Counted from the first letter of the stretch, positions 18,884 to 31,327 are shown. The stretch is 64,000 nucleotides of DNA from Calliopum simillimum (GCA_951812925.1 OX638368.1:75808909-75872908), one strand, 5' to 3'. Numbers and translations are program-made. Notes: generated from the letters alone by a model not told the origin.

Positions 18884-20250
18884 CTACCTGCAGTCATTAA
18901 GGAGATGAGTGACAGTCACAGGTGACGTGTTGCAAAATAAGCAGGGCTGAGCGTTAACACCTTTCAACAAATGCGAATGTGTTGCAACTGTGTGGCCCAA
19001 GCGAAGGCCAATAAATGCGTTAATATCATTGCAGCGTCCAGAGATTGGATAGATTGGTTTTTTCCCATGAGCATTATACTCAGCGTAATGATGCTGGACA
19101 TTTCTCCATTCATTAGTTTTCCTAATTACTTCCTGAGAAGCAATGAGGCGAAATATGTCATTTTTCTCAATGTAATCAAACTGTAGAAGCGGCTGTTTTC
19201 CAGCAAATTTTGCTTGAAGATCGGCTAATTCATTCCCATTAATACCAGAGTGGCCTTGAATCCACATAATTTTAATGGTATCACTGTTTTCAATAAGTTT
19301 GCTACGAATTAGTGATATCAGATACGACTTATTATGAGTGTTTAGAAGAGATGAGATGGTTGCTTTACTGTCTGTGCAAACTAAAGTTTTTGTGTTTGAA
19401 TTTAGTGCAAACTGAATTGCATTGTAAACTGCAGCAACTTTCGCTGTAAATACAGAACAGTAAGATGGTAGATGACCGACCGTTAAGGTGCTTCCTTCAT
19501 CATCAACGACACTAAAACTGGTGTTCATAGTAGTTTTTGACCCGTCAGTAAAGACCAATTTCCAGTCAGATCGAAACGGGCTTGTATATTCTGCAAATAA
19601 ACTCTGGTATTCAATGGAGCTATTGTTTTTCTTCTGATGTGCATGGAGGTCAGTGATAAAAGACGATTTCTTTAAGAGCCATGGTGGTGAGGAATCCGTC
19701 AGTCTTATTTCGGGTGTTGAATTTATTCCAAGTTCTTTAGCAAAATTCGAGCATCTAGATATGCAGGATTTTTTGTTGACATTTGGAACACGAAACCATT
19801 TTGTTTTGAATATGTCGTACAAGATACTGTTGTTGCAGAGAAGAAGTTTTGGTATTAGTCTCTGAGTGACTTGCAAAATCCTATCTTCAATAGATGGCAT
19901 ACCAGCTTCTGCTAGAATGAATTTGATTGGTGACGTCGGAAAGGCACGGATACTACGCCTGACAGCAGCGTGATATGGTACATAAATTTGCTTAATATTT
20001 GCTTTAGCACACTGCCCATAGATCTGAAGACCGTAATCTATCTTGGATAAAATTAAGGCTTTTGTAACATTAATTAGAGTTGTAATATGTATTAAACAGT
20101 GTTTAGACGATAATTACTTAAATATGTTAAGCCTGGCAGCTAATTGCTTTCTTAAATACAAACAATGGTCTTTATAAGTAAGTTTTTTGTCAAATACTAA
20201 GCCAAAAAACTTAAGACTACTTGAATTAACAATATTTACATTATCATAAA
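18884..20250 (-). pseudogene. I-clade LINE ORF2, thumb and RNase H
   Basis: The frame 19900-18884 contains the RNase H active site: TDGSKT (about 19550), an ELADLQAK-type block after WIQGHSGINGNE (about 19245), and the internal CTDSKAT box. It ends with HLLNDCR, the conserved C-terminal zinc-like tail. 19901-20250 carries the RT thumb in other frames (KALILSKIDYGLQIYG near 20040). RNase H would remove the RNA template during reverse transcription. Confidence 0.85.
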
Positions 20251-20819
20251 CTAAGTTAATGCTATTACAGTTGTGCTTCCCACAAATGTGAAAAAGCTTG
20301 CATTTATTAACAGATATTTTGGCTCCTGAACATTTGGCCCAGCATAAATGATATGTGAGATATTTTTGTACTTAGAAATAATTTGGCTAACTTCATTAAA
20401 CGAAATTATAAACAGTATAACAGACAACGGTGACCCTTGAGGTATACCGTTGTGCATATTATAAGCAATATGTTATTAATTTTTGATTTGAATTTACGAT
20501 TAGTTAAAAATGATTTCAAAAGGTTAAATATTCTTTCACCTATTTGCCAACGATCAAGCTGACGCAAAACAATATGTGCTCCAACTCTATCGAATTCTTT
20601 TTCGAAGTCAAGACTAAGTGTAGATACGTGGTTTCTATTGGAAAGAGCAGAAATTGCAAAATCTTCAAAGTAGAGCAGGGCGTCGATGGTCCCTTGCCCT
20701 TCTATTTGATGTGGGCTCAGTAGATTATTTTTCATAGCAAACCACATAATGCGTTTTGAAATTATTTTTTCTAATACCTTGCCCAAGCAACAAAGTAGAG
20801 ATATAGGTCTATAATTCAA
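20251..20819 (-). pseudogene. I-clade LINE ORF2, reverse transcriptase core
   Basis: 20819-20406 reads LNYRPISLLCCLGKVLEK followed by LSLDFEKEFDRVG (the first aspartate motif, with AF changed to EF). 20457-20251 in another frame reads HNGIPQGSPLS and then HIIYAGPN, where the YADD box should stand: the catalytic DD is lost by a small deletion/frameshift. The enzyme is therefore inactive. Confidence 0.85.
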
Positions 20820-20873
20820 TACATCTATTGCAGAGTGGTTTGATTTTGGGATTGGTACGATAACTGCAGTTTT

Positions 20874-21936
20874 TCAAAGTTGAGAATAAACGCCTTGTCT
20901 TAAAATGTTATTGTACAATTTGACAATTATTTTTTTAAGACTAATCGGTGAGTTTTTTAAAATGGGATACGAAATCGGCGCCTGGCGTTTTCCTGACATT
21001 GACGAGATGATTGTGTTGAATTCCGCAAAAGTAATTTCCGATTCAACAACATTCGCTAAAGGACTATAATTGACGCACCTACCATTAAGTATTACACTTT
21101 TATTTGACACGAAAGTTGCATGAAAGTTAGAGTTGCTGAAATAATTTGACCAGACGGAGGAGAAATGATCTGAAATTTCCTTAGCGTCAAAAATTGGGCC
21201 GTTAGGACCATTGATAAAATTAATTGGAGTATGATTATAAGAGCCTGAAAGCATCTTTATATCGGACCATATTTTTTTAGGGTTTGTTTTGGGAGTTATA
21301 GATTCAGTAAGTTTTTCTAGACTTGCTCTTTTGGCCTCTCTTGATTTCTTGCGAAAGGTTGCGTTAGCTTTTTTATACGACACTAAATTAGGAATGGATC
21401 TCGTCCTTTTATATTCCGACCAAAGGCGTTGTTTTTCTTCTCTGAGTAATGATAATTCCCTCGACCAATATGGCACAAGGCGTCTGTTCCTCTTATTACT
21501 GGTTTGCGGAATGGAATTGTGAGCTGAAGTTTGAATTACTTTTGTGATAATACCTGTTTCTTTATTTACATTTTCAGATATCGGTGACTCAGCGGAAAGT
21601 CTTGCACAAATTGATTGAAATTTTGACCAGTCTGCTTTTTCTGGCAGAAATTTTGGTTTTGCAGATCCTTTGTTAAATAGCGGTGTTAACATGTCTATAA
21701 TGATTGGGAAATGATCGCTATTGTATAAGTTTTTTAGGGTGTGGCTATTAAGCTTAAGAGCAATTGCAGACGAACAAAGTGCCAAATCAACGTTTGTGAA
21801 AGACATATGAGTTGAAAAATGCGTGGTGGGTTTCTTGCAGTGAAATAAAGCTTGGTTGTTGCTCTTAAATGAGAATTTCAAATTCAGTGTAATTATTAAA
21901 AAAACCGTTCATATTCCATTGCAATATTTTAAACAT
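20874..21936 (-). pseudogene. I-clade LINE ORF2, endonuclease and RT N-terminus
   Basis: ORF2 appears to start at ATG 21936 (MFKILQWNMNGFFNNY, the conserved EEP nuclease start), 55 bases after the ORF1 stop, and meets a stop near 21865. After a frameshift and an apparent internal deletion it resumes with FTNVDLALCSSAIALK and SDHFPIII, the C-terminal nuclease motifs. The rest (21700-20874) is the linker to the RT, ending VKLYNNILRQGVYSQL. The nuclease would nick target DNA to prime reverse transcription. Confidence 0.8.
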
Positions 21937-21990
21937 TGCTTAAGAATACGAACAGCAAGAAGAGATAGGTAATTTGAAAAGAGAGAGCAA

Positions 21991-23233
21991 TCAGACCTCA
22001 TCTTCAGATGAGATCATGTCGTGTTTTGTGTTTTTGCTACTATTTTGAAAAGATGAGAAAGGGTAACTAGCGTTTAATTCTGAAATTTCAGATGCTAGAG
22101 AGCATGCTGAAGATGCTGGAAAAGTGAGAGCAGTAGAAGATGTGTTAGTTATTGAAGGTGTGTTGTTGTTGTTTGTTTGGGTAATGATTGTTGTTTGTTT
22201 TGATTTTGTTTCAATAGAATTTGGAAGTTTTGTTTGAGGTAAAACGGGAGTATTAGCTACACTTGGTGGAGCGGAGGAAAGTGGAGTTTGATTATTGATT
22301 TCGTTCGTTTCTGTGTTCTTTTCGTTTTCTTTTGCAGCAGCCGCATAAGAGATGTTTGTTGGGAAAGAAGGAATTTGTTCTCTATAAAGCTTAAGCGCTT
22401 CTCGCATAGAACATTTATTTTGAGTTTTAATTTTAAGAATGTCTTTAGATTGAATATACTTGGGACACGTGCGTGACGAAGAAGGGTGCTCGCCAGAGCA
22501 ATTTGCTCAAAAAGTGCGAGTGCAAGGAATGATATTGTGGGGTGGTTGGTTGCAAGTTTCACAAGCGGGATTGTTGTTGCATCGTTTGTGCGTGTGACCA
22601 AGAAGCTGGCAACTTTTGCATATCATTGGGTTCGGATAATAAGCTTGTACACGAGCTGTGCGCCATGAGACTTCGACTTTATCGGGGAGTTTGAACAAAT
22701 CAAAAGACAAAAGCACCACTCCACTTGGTTTTGGTTTACCCTCCACAATTTTTGTAAATTTATAAACAGAAGTTACTCCCTGATCTTTGAGATTGTCCAC
22801 AATTTCTTAATCTTGAAGATCATTAAGACACGGGGCGAAAATTGTCCCTTTATTGCTGTTCAAATTGTCTTGATATTTGGTTTCGACTTGGCATATGCTA
22901 GGCAGAAATTTTGTTGTTAAAAATTTCTCAGCAATTTTGGTATTTTTTGCAAGTAAAAGAAGATTACCGTCACGCAATTCTGTTATAGATATAACTTCCT
23001 ACATAACTAATTGCTTCAAGCGCTTTATGCACGGCAAAGCATGAATATTTTGAAAGCGGCTTATTTGAGTCTGCAGCAGAAATAGTGATAAATTTGGGGT
23101 TATCTTTCTTTATTTGGGGTAGGCCAGGGAAGCTGTCAAATGGTCTGTATGTCGGTTTTTTTCGCTTTTTTTGAGGACTAGAGGAAAGCACAGCAAACCT
23201 ATTGTCCCCAAGACTTGGAGGCCCTGGGGCCAT
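21991..23233 (-). pseudogene. I-clade LINE ORF1 (nucleic-acid chaperone/gag-like)
   Basis: Three frames: 23233-22970 (start MAPGPPSLGDNRFAV), about 22969-22801, and 22800-21991 after a stop near 22500. CCHC-type knuckles are visible: CKSCQLLGHTHKRC and CETCNQPPHNIIPC (about 22620-22520). The C-terminal third is rich in N, T and S and ends MISSEDEV. Such ORF1 proteins bind the element RNA. Multiple frameshifts make it non-functional. Confidence 0.8.
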
Positions 23234-23431
23234 GCCAAGTTAATTAAATACTCACACACTAATTTTAATCAATTTTAGTGAAGATTAAATATCAAAGAAA
23301 AAATAGCAAAAGGCACACAGTTATGTATTTATGAGCAAACAACAGTTGCGAAAGAGAACGCACAAGGCACAAGAAAAATAGTAGTCGTCCGCCAAGCACG
23401 AGTATCAGTCGAAGACTGACGCAGGTATTTA

Positions 23432-23966
23432 ATTTTCAAATTGTAAAGTGAAAAAAAAGTGATTGCTAAGTCTCGGTTTCGGCACGTTAATTTTGATTTT
23501 TCATATTTCAGTTCGTCGGCAAAGTGAGAAATTTTTGTAAATTTCTTAAATTTTTTCGTTCAATTTGGCAAAATTGGGAAAGTTTTCAAGAATTTATATA
23601 TATATTCATCTGGAAAAGAACCGGAAAATCGCAGTAGCAATACAGTTTATTTTCCCGTTTACATTTTCATAAAGACGTATATATAAGCCGCTCACTTTAT
23701 AAAAGTTCCAAACAATTTTGGTTTTTAATTTGAGTTTTTTTAAGCTCTTTTAATTTTTAAAATATATGTATGTATGCTTATGCATTTTTTCTCGCATAGA
23801 AAAACTGCGCTTGCTTATATAGAGTACACGCAGAATTTCTGTACTCTCACCCACGCACATTTTCGTGGTTTCTTTTGTGTCGCATCCGCAGTGATCGTCC
23901 CATTTTTTAACACAAAAAGTTCTTACGCTCTTGTACAGTGCAGTTTTTTTTGCTTTACATACATAC
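23432..23966. other. Stretch between LINE and hAT, no gene
   Basis: AT-rich remainder, presumably BEL leader or an older insertion. The ORFs at 23750-24052 run across the start of the hAT element and look accidental. Nothing recognised. Confidence 0.4.
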
Positions 23967-24321
23967 ATATGTACTAGGGATTCCAATTTTTGGACTTTTT
24001 GCGATCCAGGGATTTCGGGATCAGAAATTTTTGAATCCCGGGATCCCGGCATTTTTCGGGATTTGTATGAATTTTGCTTTCTTCGTAAATAGAACAGAAT
24101 TTAGTATCAAAAATTCCTAGTATTTTGTATTATATACCCCTACTACACCCCTACAAAGATATTTTATTTAAAAAAGAACAATTTCTTAAAGCAGGTACAT
24201 TTTATTAAGCAATTCACGCCGTTTTTAAAAAACAAAAATTCATATATATTTATTTGCTTCAAAAACAAGCATAAAGGTACATTGCTGCATTATATGCTTA
24301 GTTAAATACATATCGATACCT

Positions 24322-25129
24322 TAGAGCGCTATAGTTCTATCTCCATTTTTTCAATTATTGGGAAATGCAAAAAGAATACTTCAAACAGTGGTTATTAAGA
24401 ATTGGCTGCGATTTTGAACATAATTTTATGTTAAAAACTAATTTTATTAATTTTTAACAAAATCAATTTAACAAATTATATGGAATTGTACTACTATTCA
24501 AATAAACGACACATTTAGTAAATTTTATGAGCGACTAGCATTTCCCGGTGTGCGTTGCGATACCTTCTTTTGCACGGAGGGCAGAGCATTTCCAATTAAA
24601 CCAATGAATGTTAATTGTTTCGATGCAATTTATATGCGCACCAAAACTCATCTATGTGCATTAGATAGTTTCAGAGGTATGATACTTTTTTAACGACGTG
24701 GGACCGCCCATTTTTCCCTTAGACATTTAATGCACATACCACATCTCATCCATATCCTTTAAATGATTTGAGAGACATGAAAAATTATTTTTTTTCGAAT
24801 CATGGAAAAAAGTAGAAATTTTCACCTTTGGGTGAAAAAAAAAAATGTTTCCACTAAAAACATGTAAAATGTCATGAAGCGTGTAGAAAAGACGAAAAAA
24901 ATTAAAAAATTTTCTTAAAAAGGTAACTTATTTGAATATTCAGAGGAGATAGAACAGTAGCGCTCTTCAAAAAATTACAGTTTGGAGATAGGATTTTTCT
25001 TAATTCTCGAATATTTCGGTGTTTAAGTGGTATTTTGACATCCCACAGATTTCCACTCGGTAAAGAAGCCCACAAGGATACCATAACTGCAAAAATCGCA
25101 AAAAGTGGAGATAGGACTATAGCGCTCTA
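24322..25129. mobile_element. MITE with TTAGAGCGC ends nested in the hAT
   Basis: Inverted ends tagagcgctatag(t)tctatctcc at 24322-24346 and the complement at 25107-25129. Further copies of the ctatctcc block occur inside (near 24950 and 24985). No clear target duplication. No coding sequence recognised. The first nine bases match the ends of the 4.9-kb palindrome at 26411. Confidence 0.65.
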
Positions 25130-25229
25130 AGTTATTGATATATAAAATATCATACATATTTAATTATATAAAATAGTGAAATCAAAGTTTTAACAAGTGT
25201 TGGACTTGGAAGAATTAACTTTTGTTTTA

Positions 25230-25510
25230 ATCAGTTTTATTATTATTAAAATATGATTTTAGGAAAATTAAAGCATTTATTATTTTATCATCCAATTTGG
25301 ATCTAAATTTATTACGTATATAACCAGCACACGAAAAGCATCTTTCTGATTCAACACTTGTTGGTTGAATTGAAGAAAGATAATCGAAAGTTTTCTGGAG
25401 GAAATAACCCCTATCACCACTTTACAAAATATATCAATTTCTTTTACTAAAACGTTGGATAAATTATAAGACTTTCTAGAAAAGAAATTTTTTGAAGTAG
25501 TATTCAAAAC
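25230..25510 (-). pseudogene. hAT transposase C-terminal dimerisation domain
   Basis: The minus-strand frame from about 25370 reads PTSVESERCFSCAGYIRNKF then SKLDDKIINALIFLKSYF, the conserved hAT C-terminal block. The frame is broken upstream. This is the C-terminal end of the gene whose middle is at 25667-25960. Confidence 0.8.
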
Positions 25511-25666
25511 TAGATTTAATTTTTCTTCAAGTTTATTGATGAGTTTACTTTAACTCTATGGCTATTGTCCCCAATTTCTCAAGAAGTTTCAGTTTCAAAT
25601 CTAGAGAGAATACGTTTTATCTCTACTTTAACGCGATTTAAAGATGGAGCTTTACAGGAGAAAAAA

Positions 25667-25960
25667 TCATACAGAAAAACATAAAAGAACTAGTCTGAAG
25701 TGCCTTTTAGCAAAAATGATATTACTCAAAGCAGATTTATCTTTCTTTATAATATCAATAGTGATTTTGATTGGTTGAAGAGTACGAGCTAATTGTTTAA
25801 TAATTTTAAATTCAATACAGTGGATCGAAGAAACCTTTAAGTCAGTACAAGCTGTTTTTATGCTACTCTCAAGCATAATAAAGCGCTGCAGCATATCTAA
25901 AAGACTACTCCATCTCGTTTTGCATTCTAAGATTAACTTCAGCTCTTTATTATGTTCAAT
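25667..25960 (-). pseudogene. hAT transposase central fragment
   Basis: The minus strand reads a WSSLLDMLQRFIMLE-like start at about 25920, then CIEFKIIKQLARTLQPIKI, the stretch that precedes the dimerisation domain in hAT transposases. The DDE residues are not identifiable and several stops follow, so it is dead. Confidence 0.65.
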
Positions 25961-26135
25961 TTAACCATAATCTTGTAAGACTTTTGTTGGTGATTTTTGG
26001 AACATTCTAACAATTTTTCTAACCTAAAAAACTTACAAAAGAAATCCCGGGATTGGTAGCACTAATCCCGGGATTTTCGGGACTGCAAAAAGGCTTGAAT
26101 CCCGGGATCCCGGGACTGAAATCCCTAATATGTAC

Positions 26136-26402
26136 ACGTGAAAGAGCTGTACAGTGGGTCAAAAATATTTTTAACTTTTAACAAATATTTTTTGTAGTGG
26201 ATTTTTTTTATTTCTCTCTCTTCACATATATATTGTGAGCAAACTGCACAGTGGGCAAAAAATATTTTTTAAGTCGAAAAAAATATTTTATTTAAAAATT
26301 CAAAAATTTTTTTTTTTTTTTTCTCTGCAATACGATTGTGGTTTTTTCGTGCAAAAATTTTTAATTTTATTAAAAAATATTATGTTTCTATAATTGTTTT
26401 AC
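26136..26402. other. Short stretch between insertions, no gene
   Basis: AT-rich. Two relatives of cagtgggtcaaaaatatttt occur at 26153 and 26248. Nothing recognised. Confidence 0.4.
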
Positions 26403-27109
26403 ATATACATTAGAGCGCCCACAAGATATATGAAATGTGCAAAGTTGTAAATTTGTTTGCTCCCCGTCCATTTACTGAAATTACAGGTCAAAAAAATAAG
26501 ATCTCAAAAAAAAATTTGGAATCGGTAGTGGAAAAAACCCAGCCGGTTTTCGATTAAAGGTCGAAAAATTTGCTAAAAAAAGACAAGTCGCTTTGACTGC
26601 CCTTTACTTCAAAACTATTAATTTTTTCGTAATGTTTTTAGGGAATGACTAGGTCAACATTATCTTCTTAGAGAGTTTTGGTCCAAAAATTAAATTTGTG
26701 GCTATGTCGGTGCGAAAATTAAAATTTTTTAAGAAAACTTTCATGACTTTTTTTCTATAAATGGGTTTTTTGTAATTTTTCGAGGAAGGAATATTTGTTC
26801 TGGAATTCTTATATTGCAGAAGATTAAATGTTGATTAATTTAACACAAAAAAATTATTTAAAAATATTAAGTTTAAAGGTATGGAGCCGGTCTCAATGTT
26901 GGAAAAAATAAGTATTTTAATTTTTTTCTTTTAATCGCTACTTTATTGGATGCAAGAAAATACATTGCTAGTTGTTATTAAATGCATCATTTAGAACTAC
27001 TTTTTGCCTTCAAAATGAGCTACGAAATGGGGTTGTGCGACTTTTTTTCAAAAAGTTATACCATTTTAAAATGACATTATGAAAGTTAAAAATCATGTGT
27101 GGATTCTCT

Positions 27110-28650
27110 ATAGGCTGTGATCATCTCACTTTTTTCGAAATTTGCAGTTGGGTTCTCTGATTTTTATAAAAATTCACAGAGATGTTCTAAGTGCTTAGCA
27201 GGGAGACCTCTGATTATTAGTTTTGGGAAAAATTTTTTTTTTCCAAGTTATGGGCATGGAACTTCAGAGTGTCCAAGTGGTGTTTTCGCGAAAAATCGAT
27301 GCAATTTTTTTTTCTAAGTCCCGCCATTTTGTCAAAAATAAATTTTTTAAATTTTTGTTTTCGGATTTTTGTAGCATTTTAAACGTTAATTTATTTTCCA
27401 TTTTTAAATTTGGAAAATTTTGAAAATTTACAAAATGGCGGATATTTTTTGAAAAATCTTAAAAGTTGATTATCTCAAAATAATATTCTCTTTATTTTTT
27501 TATTTTTTTTTTACAAAAAGGTGAATGAAATACAAACATTTTGTAGAAGACTTGTTTTGCGCTAAATGGCTGCGAGAGCCACAGGAACTTTTTTTTCTAA
27601 AAAGTCACGTGACAATTTTTTTAACTTTGTTTTGTGCTTTCATTTACACCCACTAGGTGGCCAAAAAAAAAAAAATTTCAAAGTGCAAGGATATAACTTC
27701 CATTACTTTGAAAATAGAAGCTATACCAAAAAAACCAATATTTCCTATATGAATCATAAAAATAAGTATTGACGAAATGACGGCCATGTTTTGAAAAATC
27801 TTAAAAATCAATTTTCCAAAAAAAAAAAAAAAGTTTTTTTTCTTAAAAGTTTTTTTAATGAAATCTTTTGAAAGGTTATGATGAACATTCGTTTTTCAAA
27901 ACACTTAAGTAAAAAAAAAATATAAAAAAATTTTTTTTGGAAAATTGATTTTAAGATTTTTCAAAACATGGCCGTCATTTCGTCAATACTTATTTTTATG
28001 ATTCATATAGGAAATATTGGTTTTTTTGGTATAGCTTCTATTTTCTAAGTGATGGAAGTTATATCCTTGCACTTTGAAATTTTTTTTTTTTGGCCACCTA
28101 GTGGGTGTAAACGAAAGCACAAAACAAAGTTAAAAAAATTGTCACGTGACTTTTTAGAAAAAAAGTTCCTGTGGCTCTCGCAGCCATTTAGCGCAAAACA
28201 AGTCTTCTACAAAATGTTTGTATTTCATTCACCTTTTTGTAAAAAAAAAAATAAAAAAATAAAAAGAATATTATTTTGAGATAATCAACTTTTAAGATTT
28301 TTAAAAAAATGGCCGCCATTTTGTAAATTTTCAAAATTTTCCAAATTTAAAAATGGAAAATAAATTAACTTTTAAAATGCTACAAGAATCCGAAAACAAA
28401 AATTTAAAAAATTTATTTTTGACAAAATGGCGGGACTTAGAAAAAAAAATTGCATCGATTTTTCGCGAAAACACCACTTGGACACTCTGAAGTTCCATGC
28501 CCATAACTTGGAAAAAAGAATTTTTTCGCAAAACTAATAATGAGAGGTCTCCCTGCTAAGCACTTAGAAGATCTCTGTGAATTTTTATAAAAATCAGAGA
28601 ACCCAATTGCAAATTTCGAAAAAAGTGAGATGATCACAGCCTATAGCAAT
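27110..28650. repeat. Inner palindrome 1 of the 4.9-kb element
   Basis: Inverted arms of about 750 bp centred near 27875. gatcatctcacttttttcga at 27117 pairs with its complement near 28617-28636, and the central 27780-27960 mirrors itself around poly(A)/poly(T). Arms are about 95% alike by eye. Would extrude as a long hairpin. Non-coding. Confidence 0.8.
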
Positions 28651-29099
28651 TGACATATTGCTATATCTTTTATAATGCTATTTTAAAATGGTCATAACTT
28701 TTTAAGGAAAAATCATACAACGCCATTCTATAACTCATTTTGAAGATGAAGAACAGTACTAAATGACGCATTTCATAGAAAAGACCAAAACGATTTTGTG
28801 CGTGTTCCACACGACCTCAAAAATAGTGTTTTTTGGACATTAAGGGTGAGATATCTCACAAACCATAAGTAATGTGGCAATTTCGCGTTCTTTTTCGATT
28901 TCAGCATTAATAAGTACATCTAAAATGACTATTTTGGTTTTGGTTTGTTGTCGTTTTTTTAAAATACTGTTTTTCGACCTCATTTTAAAAAACATGCCAT
29001 GAACCGATTTTTAAAACTTTTTCTCTTATTCAGTAAATGCTCTCGTGCAATTTTACATCTATGTGCAGTAGAGGTGTTTTAAGAATGTATGGAGATCCT

Positions 29100-30600
29100 T
29101 AGTAACAACATTTTGATACTTGACACCCCTCAATTTTATGAGGTTGAAAAAAAAAAAATAGTTTGCAAAAAAAATTTTGGGGGTGGGGTGAGGGTAAAGG
29201 TTGGCTCATCGAGGTCAAAGGTGAGAGAAAAAGAGAAAAAATTTACATACAGCCCTACAAATGTTTAGGGGTCAACTCTAGAGGGGTCAAATGTATGACC
29301 AACCCACATTATTTTTCCCCCACCAACATTTTTACCACGCATACTTACCCCCTATCTCTAACTCCTAAGGGGGCTCGCATACAAAATTGACATTTTAAGG
29401 AAATCGACCCCCACCACTCCCTGGGTGCCCCTAGAAGGGTCAAATGTATGACTGGTCCCTAATATTTTTTCCTCCCCAACATTTTTTCCCAATGTACTTA
29501 CCCTGTATCTCTGACTCTTTAGGGGACTCCCATACAAAATAGATGTCATGGACATGAAAAATATGGAAAGGAAATGGTCAAATAGGCCCATAACTGCCCA
29601 GAAGTCACTCCTAGAGGAGTCAAATACAAAACCGACCCCCATTATCCCCCCTCAAAAGTTTTTTCTCAGCATACCTACCCCGTATTTCTAATCCTTAAGG
29701 GGGCTCCCATACAAAGTTACTGTTTTTATATTAAATACCCCCACTGCCCTAACTGGCCCACGGGTACCCCTAGGAGGGTCAAATGTATGACCGACCCCCA
29801 TTATTTTTTCGCGGTCTATATTCTTCCGCCACATACTTACCCCCTATTTTCAACTCTGAAAGGGGCTGCCATACAATTTTTTTTTTTTTAAATTTTCCTA
29901 GAAATAAAAGGGGTCGGTCATACATTTGACCCTTCTAGGGGTACCCATGATCCAGTTATGGTCCAATTAGGGCAGTTGGGGCAGTTTTTAAAAAAACCGG
30001 AACTTTGTATGGGAGCCCCCTATTGGAAATAGGGGGGAGGGTAAGCTGTGAAACTTTGGAGGCGGGCAATGGGGGTCGGTCATATATTTGACTCCTCTAG
30101 GAGAGACTCCTGGGCAGTTATGGGCTTATTTGAAGATTTCCTTTCCATATTTTTTATGTCTATGACGTCAGTTTTGTATGGGAGCCCCCTAAAGAGCTAG
30201 AGATAGGGGGTAAGTATGGTGGGAAAAAATGTTGCGGAGGAAAAAGTATTAGGGGCCGGTCATACATTTGACCCTTCTAGGGGCACCCTGGCAATGGTGG
30301 GGGTCGATGTCTTAAAAAGGTCAATTTTGTATGGAAGCCCCCTTAAGGGTTAGAGATAAGAGGTAGGTATGCTTGGTAAAAATGTTGGGGGAGAAAAAAA
30401 AATGTGGGTCGGTCATACATTTGAACCCTTTAGAGTTGGCCCCTCTTGTAGGGCTGTAAGTAAATTGTTTCTCCTTTTCTCTCATCTTTGACCTCGATGC
30501 GCCAACCCTTACCCTCACCCCACCCCCAAAATTTTTTTGCAAGCTCATTTTTTTTTTTCAACCTCACAAAATTAAGGGGTGTCAAGTATCAAAATCCAAA
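29100..30600. repeat. Inner palindrome 2 with gggtcaaatgtatgacc-type tandem blocks
   Basis: Inverted arms around about 29885: ccacccccaaaatttttttgc at one side, its complement at the other. Each arm has four tandem repeats of a 150-bp unit containing agggtcaaatgtatgac and ggggctcccatacaaa. Noticeably more GC-rich and strand-asymmetric than its surroundings. Non-coding. Confidence 0.75.
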
Positions 30601-31327
30601 ATTCGTTCACTAAAACACCCCTAATGTGCAGTTCACTACAACTTGATTGAAATTTTTTCCTGGGTTGCGTGCACGAAATTTGAAATTTTCGATTATCTCT
30701 GCCGCAACAGCCCAAAAACGCACTATAACGAAAATAAATGCTATTTTCGTGTTCAGCGATCCCAAATTAGTTTAGAAAATATGACCACCAAAATTGTTTC
30801 TTACCAAATTAAAAATTAAGAAAAAAATTTTTTTTCTTAACTTTGAAACGGGCTCCATTTCTTAAAAACTAATATTTTTTAATAATTTTTCTTTTAAATT
30901 AATCAACATTTGATTCCCTACAACATAAAAATTCCAGAACAAATATCTCGCCCTTTGAAAATTACAAAAAACCAATTTGTAGTAAAAAGTCACGAAAATT
31001 TTCTTAATAAATTGAAACTTTTGTACCGAAACAACAAATTTAATTTTTGGACCAAAACTTTTTAAGAAGATAATGTTGACCGTGCTCTACAAAACTTGTC
31101 TTGAAAATATTACGAAAAAATTAATAGTTTTTAAGTAACTGGCAGTCAAAGCGAATTGCCTTTTTTTAGTCAATTTTTCGACTTTTGATCGAAAACCGGC
31201 TGGGTTTTTTCCACTACCGATTCCAAATTTTTTTTTGAGACCTTATTTTTTTGACCTCTAATTTCAGGAAATGGATGGGGAGCAAGCAAAATCAGAATTT
31301 TGCACATATGGGCGCTCTAATATACAT

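Larger units (their letters stand above)
18556..23418 (-). mobile_element. I-clade LINE, minus strand, degenerate
   Basis: About 4.9 kb between perfect 13-bp target duplications. It has an ORF1 with zinc knuckles, then an ORF2 with endonuclease, reverse transcriptase and RNase H. The RNase H and the order of domains point to the I group of non-LTR elements. The 3' end (minus) is a TAA/TTA-rich tail (18570-18556). The 5' end starts agtcttcgactgatactcg and includes about 185 bp of leader before the ORF1 ATG at 23233, so the element is full-length at its 5' end although its genes are broken. Confidence 0.85.
23975..26127 (-). mobile_element. hAT transposon remnant with 8-bp TSD
   Basis: Ends tagggattcc (23975) and aaatcccta (to 26127), flanked by the exact 8-bp duplication atatgtac (23967-23974 and 26128-26135). 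Both subterminal regions are rich in tcccgggatcccgg motifs (24030-24060, 26045-26120). Transposase pieces lie on the minus strand at 25667-25960 and 25230-25510. An 0.8-kb MITE is nested at 24322-25129. Confidence 0.85.
26411..31319. mobile_element. 4.9-kb multi-tier palindromic element (8-bp TSD)
   Basis: Ends tagagcgccca (26411) and tgggcgctcta (to 31319), flanked by the exact duplication atatacat (26403-26410 and 31320-31327), so hAT-like by TSD length. The outer arms (26411-27080 and about 30640-31319) are inverted copies: cgaaaaccggctgggttttttcc-type blocks pair across 4.5 kb. Between them lie two further palindromes (27110-28650 and 29100-30600). No transposase was found. The readings inside are mirror pairs of each other and not credible genes. 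A shorter relative is at 42590-43690. Confidence 0.75.

Noticed and set aside
27117..28637. Paired ORFs with near-identical peptides on both strands
   Set aside because: They are mirror images caused by the palindrome and contain no domain.
29100..30600. CRISPR-like regular repeats
   Set aside because: Repeats are diverged tandem units inside a palindrome in a eukaryotic genome, without uniform spacers.
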